Source: Planctomycetota bacterium | GTDB lineage: Bacteria; Planctomycetota; Planctomycetia; Gemmatales; Gemmataceae | Reading direction: 5' to 3' | NCBI GenBank assembly: GCA_021807595.1 | Contig: JAKBCS010000020.1 | Coordinates: forward strand, 1 to 49,440 | DNA: 49,440 nucleotides | In this document: positions 1-9,086 of the stretch, piece by piece | How positions within the stretch are numbered: the stretch's first letter is position 1 | Layout: every line of letters starts with the position of its first letter | Made by a program: the position numbers and the translations under genes | Notes under the pieces: generated by a model | What the model was told of the DNA's origin: nothing | The model's database searches: none | The model's input: the letters and a program-made list of their open reading frames with translations, nothing else

Positions 1-690
1 GGGGCGTCGGCTCTTTACGTTCTGCATACGCGCAACGGCGAGACGCGCTGGAAGGCCGACCGCGACGAAGTGACGACCTGGAACACGCCGCTGGTGGTCG
101 AACACAAGGGCAAAACGCAGGTGATTCTAACGGCGACCAAGTTCATCCGCGGTTACGATCTCGCCGACGGACACGTTTTGTGGAAGTGCGGCGGGCTGAC
201 GATCAACTGTATTCCCTCGTCGCTGCACTACGGCGACAGCGTGATTTGCATGAGCGGCTACCGCGGCGCGGCGGCCTTTTGCATCCCGCTGGACGTCAAA
301 GACGATGTGACGGGATCGGACAAGATTCGCTGGAGCTACAAGCGCGGCACCCCCTATGTGCCGTCGGCGCTGTTGACCGGCGACCGTCTGTACTTCACCC
401 AATCGAACGATCCGCTGATGACCTGCTTGAACGCTAAAACCGGCGAGGTCATCCTCGACCGCGCGCGTTTGGCGGGGTTGAGCAGTATGTACGCTTCACC
501 GGTGGAGGCGGACGGCCGCATCTATCTGACCGACCGCGACGGCACGACGATGGTGCTGGAACGCGGCGATAAGCTGAAAGTTCTCTCGGTCAATCGTCTC
601 AACGAACCAATTGACGCCTCGCCCGCCGTCGCCGGCAAGCAGTTGTTTCTGCGCGGGGCAAAACACTTGTATTGCCTGCAAGAAAAGTGA
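1..690 (+). CDS. PQQ/BamB-like beta-propeller protein, C-terminal part
   Basis: The frame is open from base 1, so the gene begins upstream of the window; 229 residues and the stop are present. The sequence is a run of short beta-propeller blades with the usual pattern of the PQQ-like/BamB fold: alternating hydrophobic strands, then A-x-D-G or A-K-T-G-E turns (L-A-D-G-H-V-L-W-K; L-N-A-K-T-G-E-V-I; V-E-A-D-G-R-I-Y-L). Planctomycetes carry many exported proteins of this fold. Some are BamB-like scaffold proteins and some are quinoprotein-like, but no PQQ-ligand signature is visible here, so a binding or scaffold role is more likely than enzymatic activity. The N-terminus, where a signal peptide would sit, is not available. 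The next gene starts 120 bases downstream. Confidence 0.75.
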   Translation, partial: GASALYVLHTRNGETRWKADRDEVTTWNTPLVVEHKGKTQVILTATKFIRGYDLADGHVLWKCGGLTINCIPSSLHYGDSVICMSGYRGAAAFCIPLDVKDDVTGSDKIRWSYKRGTPYVPSALLTGDRLYFTQSNDPLMTCLNAKTGEVILDRARLAGLSSMYASPVEADGRIYLTDRDGTTMVLERGDKLKVLSVNRLNEPIDASPAVAGKQLFLRGAKHLYCLQEK

Positions 691-809
691 GAGGACACGA
701 CGTGAAGCCCAAGCATCCCGTCGATGCGGGAAGGCGAACGATGGCCGCTCCCACGCGCGATATTCACGCTCGCAGCCTGGCAACTTCGTCGGCGCTTTCG
801 GAGTATTAC

Positions 810-1385
810 ATGCCCGATCTCATTACTCCGATCGAAGTGATTCGCGTACTGAATGCAGCCAAAGTTCGTTTCATGCTTTTGGGCGCGCACGGCATCGGCG
901 GCTGGACGGGCAAGCCGCGCGCCACCGAGGATGTGGATGTGCTGGTGGCCGCTCGCGGGCATAAAAAGGCCGTGGCCGCGCTGCTGGCCGCCTTTCCCCA
1001 CTTAAAAGCGGACGATAACGAAGTCGTCACTCGTTTGCGCGATCCAGAGACCAACGCCGTCGCGATCGACGTGATGAAGCCGAACCAACCGCTGTATCGG
1101 GACGCGCTCAAGTATGGACATGAAGTTGAAACGGGAGGTCAACGCTATCAAATTCCAGCGCTCGAACTAGCCTTGGCGATGAAATTGGCCGCTATGACTA
1201 GCCCAGTGCGCGACGACGACAAAAAAATGTTCGATGCCGGCGATTTCATTCGTGTAGTTCGCGCGAATCCCGACATCGACCATGTGAAACTTCACACTCT
1301 GGGTCAACTCGTGTACAACGGCGGCGGCGATGAGATTGTGGAAAAAGTGCGACAAGTCCGCGCCGGTGAGAAACTGATACTCTAA
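810..1385 (+). CDS. Nucleotidyltransferase-fold protein (AbiEii/DUF6036-like)
   Basis: A 191-residue protein. Near the N-terminus it has the pattern of minimal nucleotidyltransferases: a strand (VRFMLLGAHGI), then R-A-T-E-D-V-D-V-L-V, where the two Asp residues of D-V-D are the expected metal ligands. The rest is helical and resembles planctomycetal proteins annotated as AbiEii-type or DUF6036 nucleotidyltransferases. The ATG at 810 was chosen because CGGAG lies six bases upstream and the conserved domain begins immediately. An in-frame GTG at 702, with GAGAGG upstream, would add 36 low-complexity residues and cannot be excluded. No AbiEi-like antitoxin partner is adjacent, so a toxin role is not supported here. 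Confidence 0.7.
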   Translation: MPDLITPIEVIRVLNAAKVRFMLLGAHGIGGWTGKPRATEDVDVLVAARGHKKAVAALLAAFPHLKADDNEVVTRLRDPETNAVAIDVMKPNQPLYRDALKYGHEVETGGQRYQIPALELALAMKLAAMTSPVRDDDKKMFDAGDFIRVVRANPDIDHVKLHTLGQLVYNGGGDEIVEKVRQVRAGEKLIL

Positions 1386-1404
1386 CGGAGCATTGGCCAC
1401 TGCA

Positions 1405-1430
1405 GGGCGGGGCAAGGAGCGAGACCCACC
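1405..1430. repeat. Degenerate GGGTC...GACCC intergenic repeat, copy 1
   Basis: This short intergenic stretch has a core of G/C blocks around AAGGAGCGAGACCC. It closely resembles stretches at 41520-41542 (GGGTCGAGGAACGAGACCC) and 47025-47051. All three lie between genes and contain the same GAGCGAGA/GAACGAGA core, which suggests a dispersed palindromic repeat of the genome. This copy is the least symmetric of the three. Confidence 0.4.
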
Positions 1431-1499
1431 TCTTTCAGAACCTCACCAGCAGCGATTTCTGGAGTGTGTGACAAGATCGATTAGCTTGAGAGAAGGCGC

Positions 1500-2699
1500 A
1501 TGGACACGGATGGACGAGGACCGTTGGCGGGTATTCGCGTGGTGGATGCTTCGCGGGTATTGGCCGGTCCTTTCTGCGGGCAGATCCTGGGCGATCTCGG
1601 CGCGGAGGTGCTGAAGATCGAACGTCCCGGCGGCGGCGATGAGACGCGCGGCTGGGGACCGCCCTTTTTCGGAGCGCTTAGCGCCTATTTCCTCTCCTGT
1701 AATCGCAATAAGCGCGGCGTGACGCTCGATCTGGCTCAGTCCGAAGGCATCCGGCTCTTTCACGAATTGGTTCGCCGCAGCGACATCGTGCTGGAGAACT
1801 TCCGCGCCGACAGCTCCGAACGGCTCGGCGTCAGTCCCGAACAGTTGCTTGCCGCACATCCACGGCTGATTGTTTGTTCCATCTCCGGTTTTGGTCGTTC
1901 CAGCTCGCGGCGCGATGAGCCTGGCTACGATTTCGCCATCCAGGCGCTAAGCGGGATGATGAGCATAACGGGTCCGGTGGAGGGGCCTCCCTGCAAGCTC
2001 GGGGTGGCCGTCACCGACGTGCTGACGGGGATGTACGCCGTCGTGGCCGTGCTGGCGTGTTTGCACGCACGGCAACACAGCGGCCACGGCTACGCCATCG
2101 ATCTGTCGCTTCTCGATTGCGCCGTCGCCGCCCAGGTCAATGTGGCCCAGGCCTATCTCACGGACGGTAAATTGCCGGCCCGGCAGGGCAACGCGCACCT
2201 GCAAATCGTCCCCTACCAACTGTTCGCCACGGCCGATAGCTGGCTCGTACTCGCCGTCGGCAACGACGGACAATGGCAGCGTTTCTGCCGAGCCTCCGGA
2301 CGCGACGACCTGGCCGCCGACGCCCGCTTCACCACCAATCCCCTGCGCGTGGAGAATCGAGCGCTTCTCGTTCCGCTCGTGGAAGCGCTCATGCGAACCC
2401 GGAGTACCTCCGAGTGGGAAGCGATCCTGCATCGGGCCGAGGTGCCGCACGCGCCGGTGTGGTCCTACGCCGATCTGTTTGCGCAGCCGGAGATGGCCGA
2501 GCGTCTGCGCGTCGCGGTGCGCGATCCCGCCGGCAAACCCGTGGATCTGCTATCCTCGCCGTTTCACATCGCCGGCGCGACGCTGCCGACGCCCACCCCG
2601 CCGCCGACTTTGGGACAACACACCGACCAGGTACTGATCCAACTGCTCGGCTTGTCGGCGGAGCAAGTGGCCGATTTGCGACAAAAGAGAGTTGTTTAA
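1500..2699 (+). CDS. CoA transferase family III (CaiB/BaiF type)
   Basis: A 399-residue protein of the usual length for the CaiB/BaiF (formyl-CoA transferase-like) family, which moves CoA between carboxylic acids through an aspartyl-CoA thioester. It opens with the family block G-P-F-C-G-Q-I-L-G-D-L-G-A-E-V-L-K-I-E. It then has N-F-R-A-D-S/R-L-G, and the L-G-V-A-V-T-D-V-L-T-G segment whose Asp is in the position of the catalytic aspartate. The C-terminal half contains the P-Y-Q-L-F and P-H-A-P-V-W blocks of the second domain. The acyl substrate cannot be told from sequence. The ATG at 1500 follows GAGAGAAGG. The ureohydrolase gene begins 26 bases after its stop on the same strand, so the two are probably co-transcribed. 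Confidence 0.9.
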   Translation: MDTDGRGPLAGIRVVDASRVLAGPFCGQILGDLGAEVLKIERPGGGDETRGWGPPFFGALSAYFLSCNRNKRGVTLDLAQSEGIRLFHELVRRSDIVLENFRADSSERLGVSPEQLLAAHPRLIVCSISGFGRSSSRRDEPGYDFAIQALSGMMSITGPVEGPPCKLGVAVTDVLTGMYAVVAVLACLHARQHSGHGYAIDLSLLDCAVAAQVNVAQAYLTDGKLPARQGNAHLQIVPYQLFATADSWLVLAVGNDGQWQRFCRASGRDDLAADARFTTNPLRVENRALLVPLVEALMRTRSTSEWEAILHRAEVPHAPVWSYADLFAQPEMAERLRVAVRDPAGKPVDLLSSPFHIAGATLPTPTPPPTLGQHTDQVLIQLLGLSAEQVADLRQKRVV

Positions 2700-2725
2700 C
2701 ACTTAGTAGGCGACGATTCCTATCC

Positions 2726-3550
2726 ATGAATACCACTTGTGTCATTTTCCCATTCGATCTGTTCGGCAGCGGCGGGGCGGCGGCGGGGGCTAAGTTGCTC
2801 GCCGACGAGCTGCGCGAGATTCTCGCCGACAATCGCCGTGAGACCGTGCCCACACGCGCCCAAGCGTATGCCGACAAGATACACTTGCGCGAAATGCACT
2901 TCGAGACTCTGGACGACTTGGAGTCGTGGCGGCGAAAGGGCCATCAGACGGTGCGGCGCGTGTTCAACAGCGGCGACTTTATGTTCTGGATCGGCGGCAA
3001 TCATTTGGCCGCGCTGCCGGTATACGACGAACTGACAAACGACGATTCGGTGCTGATTGTCCAATTCGACGCCCACTTAGACATCCACCATTTCCGCGAC
3101 TGTGTGGAGACGCCATCGCACGGCAATTTCCTGCTGCACTGTCCGGGAAAGCTGATGCCGATCGTCAATCTCGGCCATCGCGATTTGCTGCTGGAACCGA
3201 AGTATATTGGGAAGTATTACCGCGGCGCTTTCGGGGCAGCGGAGCTGGCCATCGATCCCCAGCCGGCGCTGGATGCAATCAAACGACAAACCCGCGCGGC
3301 GAGTCGAGTGTTTCTCGACTTCGATTGCGATGTCTTCGATCCCCTTTTCTTTCCCGCGGTGTCGCAGCCGGTTCCGTTTGGTCTGGAGCCGTTGCGCCTG
3401 CTGCATCTGCTTGATGCGGTCTGGTCGCCCAAGGTGGCGGGAGTGATGTTCTCCGAGTTCGACCCCGGCCGCGACCGCGACGACCGCAGCCTGGCGATTC
3501 TGGTCTGGTTGCTCGAATACCTCTTCCTGCGTTTGTACGAATCGAGGTAG
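2726..3550 (+). CDS. Ureohydrolase (arginase/agmatinase/formiminoglutamase family)
   Basis: A 274-residue binuclear-manganese ureohydrolase. All metal-binding blocks are visible in order: G-G-N-H (normally GGDH), D-A-H-L-D-I-H, S-H-G-N-F, D-F-D-C-D-V-F-D-P and S-E-F-D-P-G-R-D. These supply the His and four Asp ligands of the family. Members hydrolyse guanidino compounds such as arginine, agmatine, guanidinobutyrate or formiminoglutamate; the substrate loop does not let me choose. The frame stays open far upstream (to 2273), but that part overlaps the CoA-transferase gene and has no family similarity. The ATG at 2726 starts directly with the first beta strand (V-I-F-P-F-D). Confidence 0.85.
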   Translation: MNTTCVIFPFDLFGSGGAAAGAKLLADELREILADNRRETVPTRAQAYADKIHLREMHFETLDDLESWRRKGHQTVRRVFNSGDFMFWIGGNHLAALPVYDELTNDDSVLIVQFDAHLDIHHFRDCVETPSHGNFLLHCPGKLMPIVNLGHRDLLLEPKYIGKYYRGAFGAAELAIDPQPALDAIKRQTRAASRVFLDFDCDVFDPLFFPAVSQPVPFGLEPLRLLHLLDAVWSPKVAGVMFSEFDPGRDRDDRSLAILVWLLEYLFLRLYESR

Positions 3551-3687
3551 CATTACTTGCATGTGCTACATGCAACTCATCGCGTAGTCCTCATTGCCGC
3601 TCCAAGAAGTATCTGGTGGGATTCGCGCGATACTCCTCGTGACAGGGATTCTATTCCAATTGAATCGAGCTGAGTCCGCGATGCCTC

Positions 3688-4095
3688 TCAACTCACTGCC
3701 TTCGTCACGAGGGCGGCGATCCTTGACTCTTCTTTGGTGGTGAGTTCCTTGAGCGCGAAGGCAGTCGGCCACATGAAATCTTCGTCGAGGTTGGCCTCGT
3801 GCATGAAACCGAGCGTCGCGTATCTCGTTTTGAACTTTTGTGCGCTCTGGAAGAAGCAGATAATCTTGCCGTCTCTGGAATACGCCGGCATCCCGTACCA
3901 GAGTCTCGGCACGAGGGTGGAAGCGGTTGCTTTGACGATCGCATGGAGCCGCTCGGCCAAGGCGCGATCGTGATCCGGCATTTTGGCGATGGCCTCCAAC
4001 ACGGTGCATTCGCCGTCCGACTTGTCCGCGCGCGGGCGAGGTCGCGCGGCCGGCTTCTTTGCGGACTTCTTGGCGTTTCGGGAGGGCTCAGCCAT
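3688..4095 (-). CDS. DUF1801 / YdhG-like protein
   Basis: A 135-residue cytoplasmic protein. The first 28 residues are a Lys/Arg/Ala-rich, disordered-looking tail ([12 protein letters not shown]). The remainder has the DUF1801 pattern: a helix with the [12 protein letters not shown] block, the [15 protein letters not shown] signature, and an aromatic [10 protein letters not shown] block. DUF1801 proteins include Bacillus YdhG-like proteins sometimes called iron chaperones, but their role is generally unproven. The basic tail could bind nucleic acid; that is inference. It stands alone between genes of unrelated function. Confidence 0.75.
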   Translation of the reverse strand: MAEPSRNAKKSAKKPAARPRPRADKSDGECTVLEAIAKMPDHDRALAERLHAIVKATASTLVPRLWYGMPAYSRDGKIICFFQSAQKFKTRYATLGFMHEANLDEDFMWPTAFALKELTTKEESRIAALVTKAVS

Positions 4096-4220
4096 TCTTC
4101 ATTCCTTTCGATTTCCCCTAACGGCTCCTTCAGGAACGGAAATGCGAATTGCCCGTTGCGTCGGTAGAGACGAAAAAGCTCGGACTGGCGAAGCGGGCCG
4201 AAAGGAGCTTCAACGACGAC

Positions 4221-4964
4221 TCACGGTTTTGCGAAGGTGTCGTCCTGCATTTTCTCGGGAAAAGTAACCTCGGCAACTTCGGCCTCGTTGTGCGTCTTGC
4301 CGTCGTACATCAGCGTGAACTTGTGGGCCACCATCACTCCGTCGATCTCCTTGTAATCTTCGTACAGCGTCTCGGCAGAGATCTCCTCACCGTTGTGCGT
4401 CGGATCCTGGAGGCGCGTTTGCATTTTAACGAGATAACCCTTCTCTTTATCGAAAAAGAGATTGACATCGCGGTAGCCGTGGTGCTGAACGCGCATGCCG
4501 ACGGCGGATCGCTCGTTGACCGTCTCCTCCGGCAGGGGGGACAATTTGTAATCGTCGCCGGTAAGAACCGTCAAATGGGCAATGCGAAGGGCGTTCATCT
4601 GCTCGCGCATTTCGTTGCGCTCTTCCTTGCCGCATTCGCGGGTCATTTCGCCTACTTTAACCCAGCCGTTTTCTCCGTTGATAACTTGGGTAAAACTACC
4701 GATTTTGGATTCCGCCTCGGTGCGCGAGTGATCCGGCAACTCAACGGACGTTTCGCCTTTGTAGTCGATGGGCGTGCCCAAGCCGTAGAACTGCCCCTTG
4801 GTCTTAATCACGCTGGCCCGGAGCTTCTCCAATTTATCCATGCCGCCGTGGACCTGAATGGCGCGTGCAACAATCTCGCGCGGCTTCAGTTCTTCCCGAG
4901 TGCGCAAAATGATGACGAGGGCGCACGCGCCGACGACGCCGACAATACCCGCGATTTTCCACAT
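4221..4964 (-). CDS. Membrane-anchored exported protein, LolA/outer-membrane-lipoprotein-sorting-like
   Basis: A 247-residue protein with one N-terminal membrane segment (about residues 4-20, I-A-G-I-V-G-V-V-G-A-C-A-L-V-I-I-L). The exported domain begins with R-E-I-V-A-R-A-I-Q-V-H-G-G-M-D-K-L, the opening seen in planctomycetal proteins related to the LolA/LolB-like fold. It continues with alternating beta strands and ends in D-G-V-M-V-A-H-K-F and V-T-F-P-E-K. The ATG at 4964 is preferred over an upstream in-frame start at 5027 because AGGAGA sits about seven bases before it. The exact function is unknown; the fold suggests binding of a lipid or lipoprotein in the periplasm. Confidence 0.7.
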   Translation of the reverse strand: MWKIAGIVGVVGACALVIILRTREELKPREIVARAIQVHGGMDKLEKLRASVIKTKGQFYGLGTPIDYKGETSVELPDHSRTEAESKIGSFTQVINGENGWVKVGEMTRECGKEERNEMREQMNALRIAHLTVLTGDDYKLSPLPEETVNERSAVGMRVQHHGYRDVNLFFDKEKGYLVKMQTRLQDPTHNGEEISAETLYEDYKEIDGVMVAHKFTLMYDGKTHNEAEVAEVTFPEKMQDDTFAKP

Positions 4965-5057
4965 ACTCCGTCTCCTATTGGAACGAACGAACGCTTCCTC
5001 TGTGGAGGAAGGCGGCGTTATGTCCAAATCGCTCCAGAAATGCCAGAGCGCTTTCCT

Positions 5058-5807
5058 TCAATCGGCGTAGAACAACTCGACTTGGAGGTCGGACTTGGCC
5101 AAGGTGGTAACGTGTCCATCGCAGTACAGGGCGTTGAACACTTCCAGATGACGTAGGGGGTAGTGGCGCGGTGCGTCGGAGCGATCGAACGGCCAGGGGA
5201 TGCGCGGCGCGTTCGCAGTGGTCATAAACGCGCAGGCCGGAACATTGGCATGTTCCCAAAGCAACAGAACTTGACTCGTGCCGTTGGGAATTTGCGTGAG
5301 GCTTCGTCCGCACGGTCCTCCGCTCACCCAGTTGAGGGCGTAGCTAACCTGCAACGGTCGGCCGTAGTTGGGGCTGCCGGGCATCCAATCGAAGCCTTCG
5401 GGGCAATGAAAAACTTTGCCGTTGTTTTCGACGAAGGGAAACAACAATCCCTTGGGTTGATAATCCGGCAACGCGCTCGTCGCCGACGTTCCGGGTCGGT
5501 TGTCGTAGGGTGCCCACCATGTCTCGTTCGGGCCGGTGTAGGCCGTGACCGATACGACCGAGTTGCAATAAAGGTCGGCACCATTGAGCCACGGCGCGGG
5601 ACACAGGCGCGGGTAGGGGAGAACGCCGTAGGTATCGTGGTACATATGCGAGGCCAGACCGAGTTGTTTGACGTTATTGGCGCACGAAATGCGATTGGCC
5701 GTCGAGCGCACCTTCTGCACGGCCGGCAGAAGCAGCGCGATCAGGACGGCGATGATGGCGATGACGATTAGCAATTCAATGAGCGAAAACCCTTGCCGTC
5801 TTCGCAT
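5058..5807 (-). CDS. DUF1559 protein with prepilin-type N-terminus
   Basis: A 249-residue protein of the DUF1559 family, which is greatly expanded in Planctomycetes. It starts with a type-IV prepilin leader, R-R-R-Q-G followed by [11 protein letters not shown]. Processing by a prepilin peptidase is expected after the Gly, with the conserved Glu at position +5 of the mature protein, and the hydrophobic helix continues to V-Q-K-V-R. The end contains the usual [14 protein letters not shown] block of the family (F-x-D-G-H-V). The ATG at 5807 follows GAGGGG at a good distance. DUF1559 proteins are thought to be pseudopilin-like surface or secretion components. The large secretin at 24.5-29.8 kb could use such proteins, but that link is inference. 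Confidence 0.9.
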   Translation of the reverse strand: MRRRQGFSLIELLIVIAIIAVLIALLLPAVQKVRSTANRISCANNVKQLGLASHMYHDTYGVLPYPRLCPAPWLNGADLYCNSVVSVTAYTGPNETWWAPYDNRPGTSATSALPDYQPKGLLFPFVENNGKVFHCPEGFDWMPGSPNYGRPLQVSYALNWVSGGPCGRSLTQIPNGTSQVLLLWEHANVPACAFMTTANAPRIPWPFDRSDAPRHYPLRHLEVFNALYCDGHVTTLAKSDLQVELFYAD

Positions 5808-6016
5808 AGTCAACCCCCTCAATCGAGACACACCCCTCTCCCCAGAAAGGCATCCCGATCTCCGCGTATCGACGGCACCAAACTCTGCTATTTATTGTTG
5901 GCTTCGCACATCCAGAAAGCAATACCGTTCGAGAAATCGCTCCCCCAGAACTTCTCAGAGGAAGCGAGATACCTCCAAGCCGGACTTCGCCTCGGTTTCG
6001 TCCCGGCCATTCGCGG

Positions 6017-7624
6017 CTAGAAGAACTTGTGCAGCGGCTGTGGTATTTCCTGAGCCTTGACCCCGTTCTCTCGATTATAATGTACGGCTTTTCGTATCCA
6101 AAATCGCCACTTCTCGTCTTGCCACATCCAGTTGGACCCCTGTTTCCCTCGGGGGCGCTGGAACACTTTCTGAAAAATCGCGTTCGACTCGGCAGGGTTG
6201 TTTTGAATCGCCAATACGACTGCGCGACCTGCTTGGCCGAACAGTGGATAGCCCGCTCCGGCGTGTTTGCTCATGCGCGTAAACAGCGTGAGCGCCTCGT
6301 CGCCGCGATCGCGTTCCAAGTAAAAGAATCCGAGCTTGGCGCAGACGCTCGCGCCGGCTTGATTGTCCATCGGCGCTCCGGCCCCGGCATCGAGATACTG
6401 CTCGACAACCGTGCGCAACGCTTTCTCTTGTTCCAGATCGTTGGGCTTGCCGTCCTCGGACGCCTCGACGACGGCTCCTTGCTTGGGAAAAGCGGACAAG
6501 TGCCGATACCAAGCGACGCCGACACCGAGGACGGCGGCGAGCAGCATGGAAACGGTGAAGGCCGACCGACGCCAGCGCCGCGAGGGCAAGCGCGGCATCG
6601 GCGCGGTAGCCGGCGCGACGTCGACCTGCGCGGTCGCGGTCACGGGAGCCTCGTCCGCCGACCCCAAAGCCGCGGTGAGGCCGCTCAGGCTCTCGCGCAC
6701 TCGGGCTATGTCTTTGAGAAGCTCGCGGCAGGTTTGATAGCGCGCGTCGGGTTCCTTGGCCATCATTTTATGAACGATCGCGCACAATCCGGGTGGCAGA
6801 TCATGGCGAATCTCGATGAGCGGCTTCGGTGCCTCGCGCACATGCTGCAAGGCAACCTCGAAGGGAGATTCGCCCAGAAACGGAGGATGCCCGGCCAGCA
6901 TGTGATAGCAGGTGACGCCGAACGAGTAGACATCGGTTCGGCAATCGAGGGGCTTGCCTTCCACCTGTTCCGGACTCATATACAGCGGCGTGCCCATGGT
7001 TACGCCGCTTTGCGTAAGATTCAAGGCGGGGCGATCTCCACCCAGACAGCGCGACAAGCCGAAGTCGGCGACTTTCACCTCGCCCTTGCGCGTCAGCAAG
7101 ATGTTCTCCGGCTTGATGTCGCGGTGTACAATGCCCAATTCGGCGGCGCGCTGCAGAGCGTTCGCCACCTGGCGCATGATGCTCAGAGCCATTAAGGTAT
7201 CCGGCGGTCCTTTTTTTTGCAGATACTCGCGGAGGTTACGGCCTTCGACGTATTCGAGAGCCATGTAAGCCAAATGGTCGGCTTCGCCGATGGCGTAAAT
7301 CTGCACGATGTTCGCATGAGTGGCTTGAGCGACGGCGGTGGCTTCGGCCTTGAAGCGTTGCAGCGAAGTAGGGTCGGCGGCCATCTCCGGACGAAGAATC
7401 TTCAAGGCGACTTTGCGTTTGAGCGAGATTTGCTCGGCGAGATAAACCTGCCCCATGCCGCCTTGACCGAGGTGGCGCAACAGGTGAAAATCGGCAAGGA
7501 TGCGTCCGGTGAAATCCGGATCGCCGTTCGGCAACTGGCCGGTTGGCAGAAGATTGGTCTGCGTCACTGGTTCCATGATGCGATCGACCATCCTCCCCAT
7601 AGGAACGGCCGCATCCCGAAGCAT
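6017..7624 (-). CDS. Membrane-anchored Hanks-type Ser/Thr protein kinase
   Basis: A 535-residue protein. Kinase domain at about residues 43-305: glycine loop G-Q-G-G-M-G-Q-V (53-60), Lys75 in V-A-L-K, catalytic H-R-D-I-K-P-E-N (167-174), D-F-G (187-189) and the activation-segment end S-P-E-Q, so it should be active. A single membrane segment lies at about 355-373 after a basic stretch (R-R-W-R-R), followed by a roughly 160-residue exported tail with helical, TPR-like character (L-G-F-F-Y-L-E-R-D-R-G-D-E-A-L-T-L-F). The kinase is therefore cytoplasmic with an external sensor or interaction domain. Several Met codons within the first 18 residues leave the start uncertain. It is divergent from the lipoprotein operon beginning near 7.9 kb. 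Confidence 0.9.
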   Translation of the reverse strand: MLRDAAVPMGRMVDRIMEPVTQTNLLPTGQLPNGDPDFTGRILADFHLLRHLGQGGMGQVYLAEQISLKRKVALKILRPEMAADPTSLQRFKAEATAVAQATHANIVQIYAIGEADHLAYMALEYVEGRNLREYLQKKGPPDTLMALSIMRQVANALQRAAELGIVHRDIKPENILLTRKGEVKVADFGLSRCLGGDRPALNLTQSGVTMGTPLYMSPEQVEGKPLDCRTDVYSFGVTCYHMLAGHPPFLGESPFEVALQHVREAPKPLIEIRHDLPPGLCAIVHKMMAKEPDARYQTCRELLKDIARVRESLSGLTAALGSADEAPVTATAQVDVAPATAPMPRLPSRRWRRSAFTVSMLLAAVLGVGVAWYRHLSAFPKQGAVVEASEDGKPNDLEQEKALRTVVEQYLDAGAGAPMDNQAGASVCAKLGFFYLERDRGDEALTLFTRMSKHAGAGYPLFGQAGRAVVLAIQNNPAESNAIFQKVFQRPRGKQGSNWMWQDEKWRFWIRKAVHYNRENGVKAQEIPQPLHKFF

Positions 7625-7768
7625 GGCGGGTCGGAATGCTTCACTCTCTTTTTATCTTACGGCGCGAAACGAGTCGAAGGCATGTAATTCCGGCAACTTT
7701 CTCCCCGCCTCTCCGCCTCTCCACCCACCGATGCTCCCGCTCGACGCGCCGAGAACGTCTCTTGTGCA

Positions 7769-7798
7769 TTGCACGCAATCGGCTTGTCTTGTTATACT
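7769..7798 (+). promoter_or_regulatory. Sigma-70-like promoter for the lipoprotein-methyltransferase-glycosyltransferase operon
   Basis: TTGCAC (7769-7774) and TATACT (7793-7798) are separated by 18 bases, close to the housekeeping consensus. The site lies in the divergent gap after the kinase gene, about 75-80 bases before the lipoprotein start. Confidence 0.5.
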
Positions 7799-7876
7799 CT
7801 TTCGCCGCGTCTCGTAAAAGGACCGGAGGGCGCGGCGGAGATCGCCCGTTGCCCAGTTTCCCCGATGGATTGGGGG

Positions 7877-8305
7877 ATGCGAGTGAAGTCATTGCGTACA
7901 ATGCTGGCCCCCTGCTGCATTGCGGCGGCGCTGGCCGGTTTGGGCTGCGGATCGAACGAGAACATCACGCCGGTTCACGGCCGCGTCTTCTATCGCGGTC
8001 GCCCGTTGCCCGGTGGCACCATCGTGTTCGCGCCGGACGTGGAACGAGGTGGCAACGGCCCCTTGGCCACCGGCGAGATCGACGCCGAAGGCCACTACAC
8101 GATGCGTACGCGGGAACAGCTCGGCGTCGTTGCCGGTTGGCATCGCATTACCATCGCATCTCCCGCCCTAGCCGTCTCACCCGGACAAGATGCTCCGCCT
8201 CCCATCGTCGATCTGCCGCGCAAATACAGCGATCCTCAACAGTCCGGCTTGTTGCGCCAGGTTCGTCCCGGAAAAAGTGGCGAGCAGGACTTTTACTTGG
8301 AGTAG
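7877..8305 (+). CDS. Planctomycetal lipoprotein with carboxypeptidase-regulatory-like fold
   Basis: A 142-residue exported protein. A basic start (M-R-V-K) leads into a hydrophobic segment ending at the lipobox L-A-G-L-G-C, so lipidation at Cys is expected. The mature part has the short beta-sandwich pattern common in planctomycetal lipoproteins: V-H-G-R-V-F-Y-R-G-R-P-L-P-G-G-T-I-V-F, then G-P-L-A-T-G-E-I-D-A-E-G-H-Y, and P-R-K-Y-S-D-P near the end. This resembles carboxypeptidase regulatory-like (transthyretin-like) domains. An in-frame ATG at 7865 is an alternative start. It is first in a likely three-gene operon with a methyltransferase and a glycosyltransferase; the small gaps support co-transcription, not necessarily a shared function. 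Confidence 0.8.
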   Translation: MRVKSLRTMLAPCCIAAALAGLGCGSNENITPVHGRVFYRGRPLPGGTIVFAPDVERGGNGPLATGEIDAEGHYTMRTREQLGVVAGWHRITIASPALAVSPGQDAPPPIVDLPRKYSDPQQSGLLRQVRPGKSGEQDFYLE

Positions 8306-8321
8306 AAGGGATGACGAATCC

Positions 8322-9086
8322 ATGAACGCCGTCATGCGAGGTCTGGTTCGAGCAGTCGCCGAGACGTTTACGCTCCCCGGCCCGATTCTGGAAATCGGTT
8401 CTTATCAAGTGCCGGGGCAGGAAGCGGTGGCCGATCTTCGTTCTTTATTCCCCGGTCGTTCGTTTCTTGGATTGGACGTGCGGGCGGGGCGCGGGGTCGA
8501 TCTGCTGGCCAACGTCGAGTCGTTGCCGTATGCCGAAGGCTCCATCGGCACCATTTTGGCCATTAGCACCCTCGAGCATGTGCCGCGGTTCTGGCGCGCT
8601 TTCGACGAGATGCATCGCGTGCTTCGCCCCGACGGAGCGTTGCTCGTCGCTTGCCCATTCTATTTCCATCGCCACGATCACCCCAACGATTATTGGCGAT
8701 TCACTCCGGAGGCGCTGGAGATGTTGTTGACACCGTATCCGAGCAAGATCGTGGGCTATCACGGCCCGCGTTCTCGCCCGGCCAACGTCTGGAGCCTGGC
8801 CTTCCGCGAAGCGCGCCCGCCCATCGGCAAGGACCAATTCCACGTCTACCAGACGCGGCTTCGCCATCACGCGCGCATGCCACTGACCTGGTCGCGCTAC
8901 CTGCGCTTGCAGCTGGGGCGAATCCTGTTCGGGGCGGGCCACTTCGCTCCCTATCTGCAACGCGAACGGCTCAACAACCGATGTCTCAATGCCCCAATTC
9001 ACAATCCGGTCGTCGAAATACGCAAACCGAAATCGGACGATCGAGCCACGGAGAGGAAGGCGCGCTATGTCAACACTGCCGCTTGA
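8322..9086 (+). CDS. Class I SAM-dependent methyltransferase
   Basis: A 254-residue Rossmann-type methyltransferase. Motif I is I-L-E-I-G-S-Y-Q-V-P-G-Q-E, an acidic residue in L-G-L-D-V-R ends strand 2, and I-S-T-L-E-H-V-P and H-R-V-L-R-P-D-G-A-L-L-V are the later SAM-fold motifs. This is the pattern of the Methyltransf_11/23 group, which often modifies sugars or lipids in polysaccharide loci. The C-terminal 90 residues are basic and not recognisable. It begins 16 bases after the lipoprotein stop, and its last 20 bases overlap the glycosyltransferase gene, so translational coupling is likely. Confidence 0.85.
   Translation: MNAVMRGLVRAVAETFTLPGPILEIGSYQVPGQEAVADLRSLFPGRSFLGLDVRAGRGVDLLANVESLPYAEGSIGTILAISTLEHVPRFWRAFDEMHRVLRPDGALLVACPFYFHRHDHPNDYWRFTPEALEMLLTPYPSKIVGYHGPRSRPANVWSLAFREARPPIGKDQFHVYQTRLRHHARMPLTWSRYLRLQLGRILFGAGHFAPYLQRERLNNRCLNAPIHNPVVEIRKPKSDDRATERKARYVNTAA

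Noticed and set aside
810-1385. AbiEii toxin of a toxin-antitoxin pair
   Set aside because: The nucleotidyltransferase motif is present, but no antitoxin-like gene lies on either side, so a defence role is not supported.
2273-2725. N-terminal extension of the ureohydrolase
   Set aside because: It overlaps the end of the CoA-transferase gene, is Arg/Ala-rich and is not part of the ureohydrolase fold; the ATG at 2726 is a better start.
4149-5156. 335-residue plus-strand frame opposite the LolA-like gene
   Set aside because: It is antisense to a gene with a membrane anchor and good ribosome site, and shows no recognisable domain.
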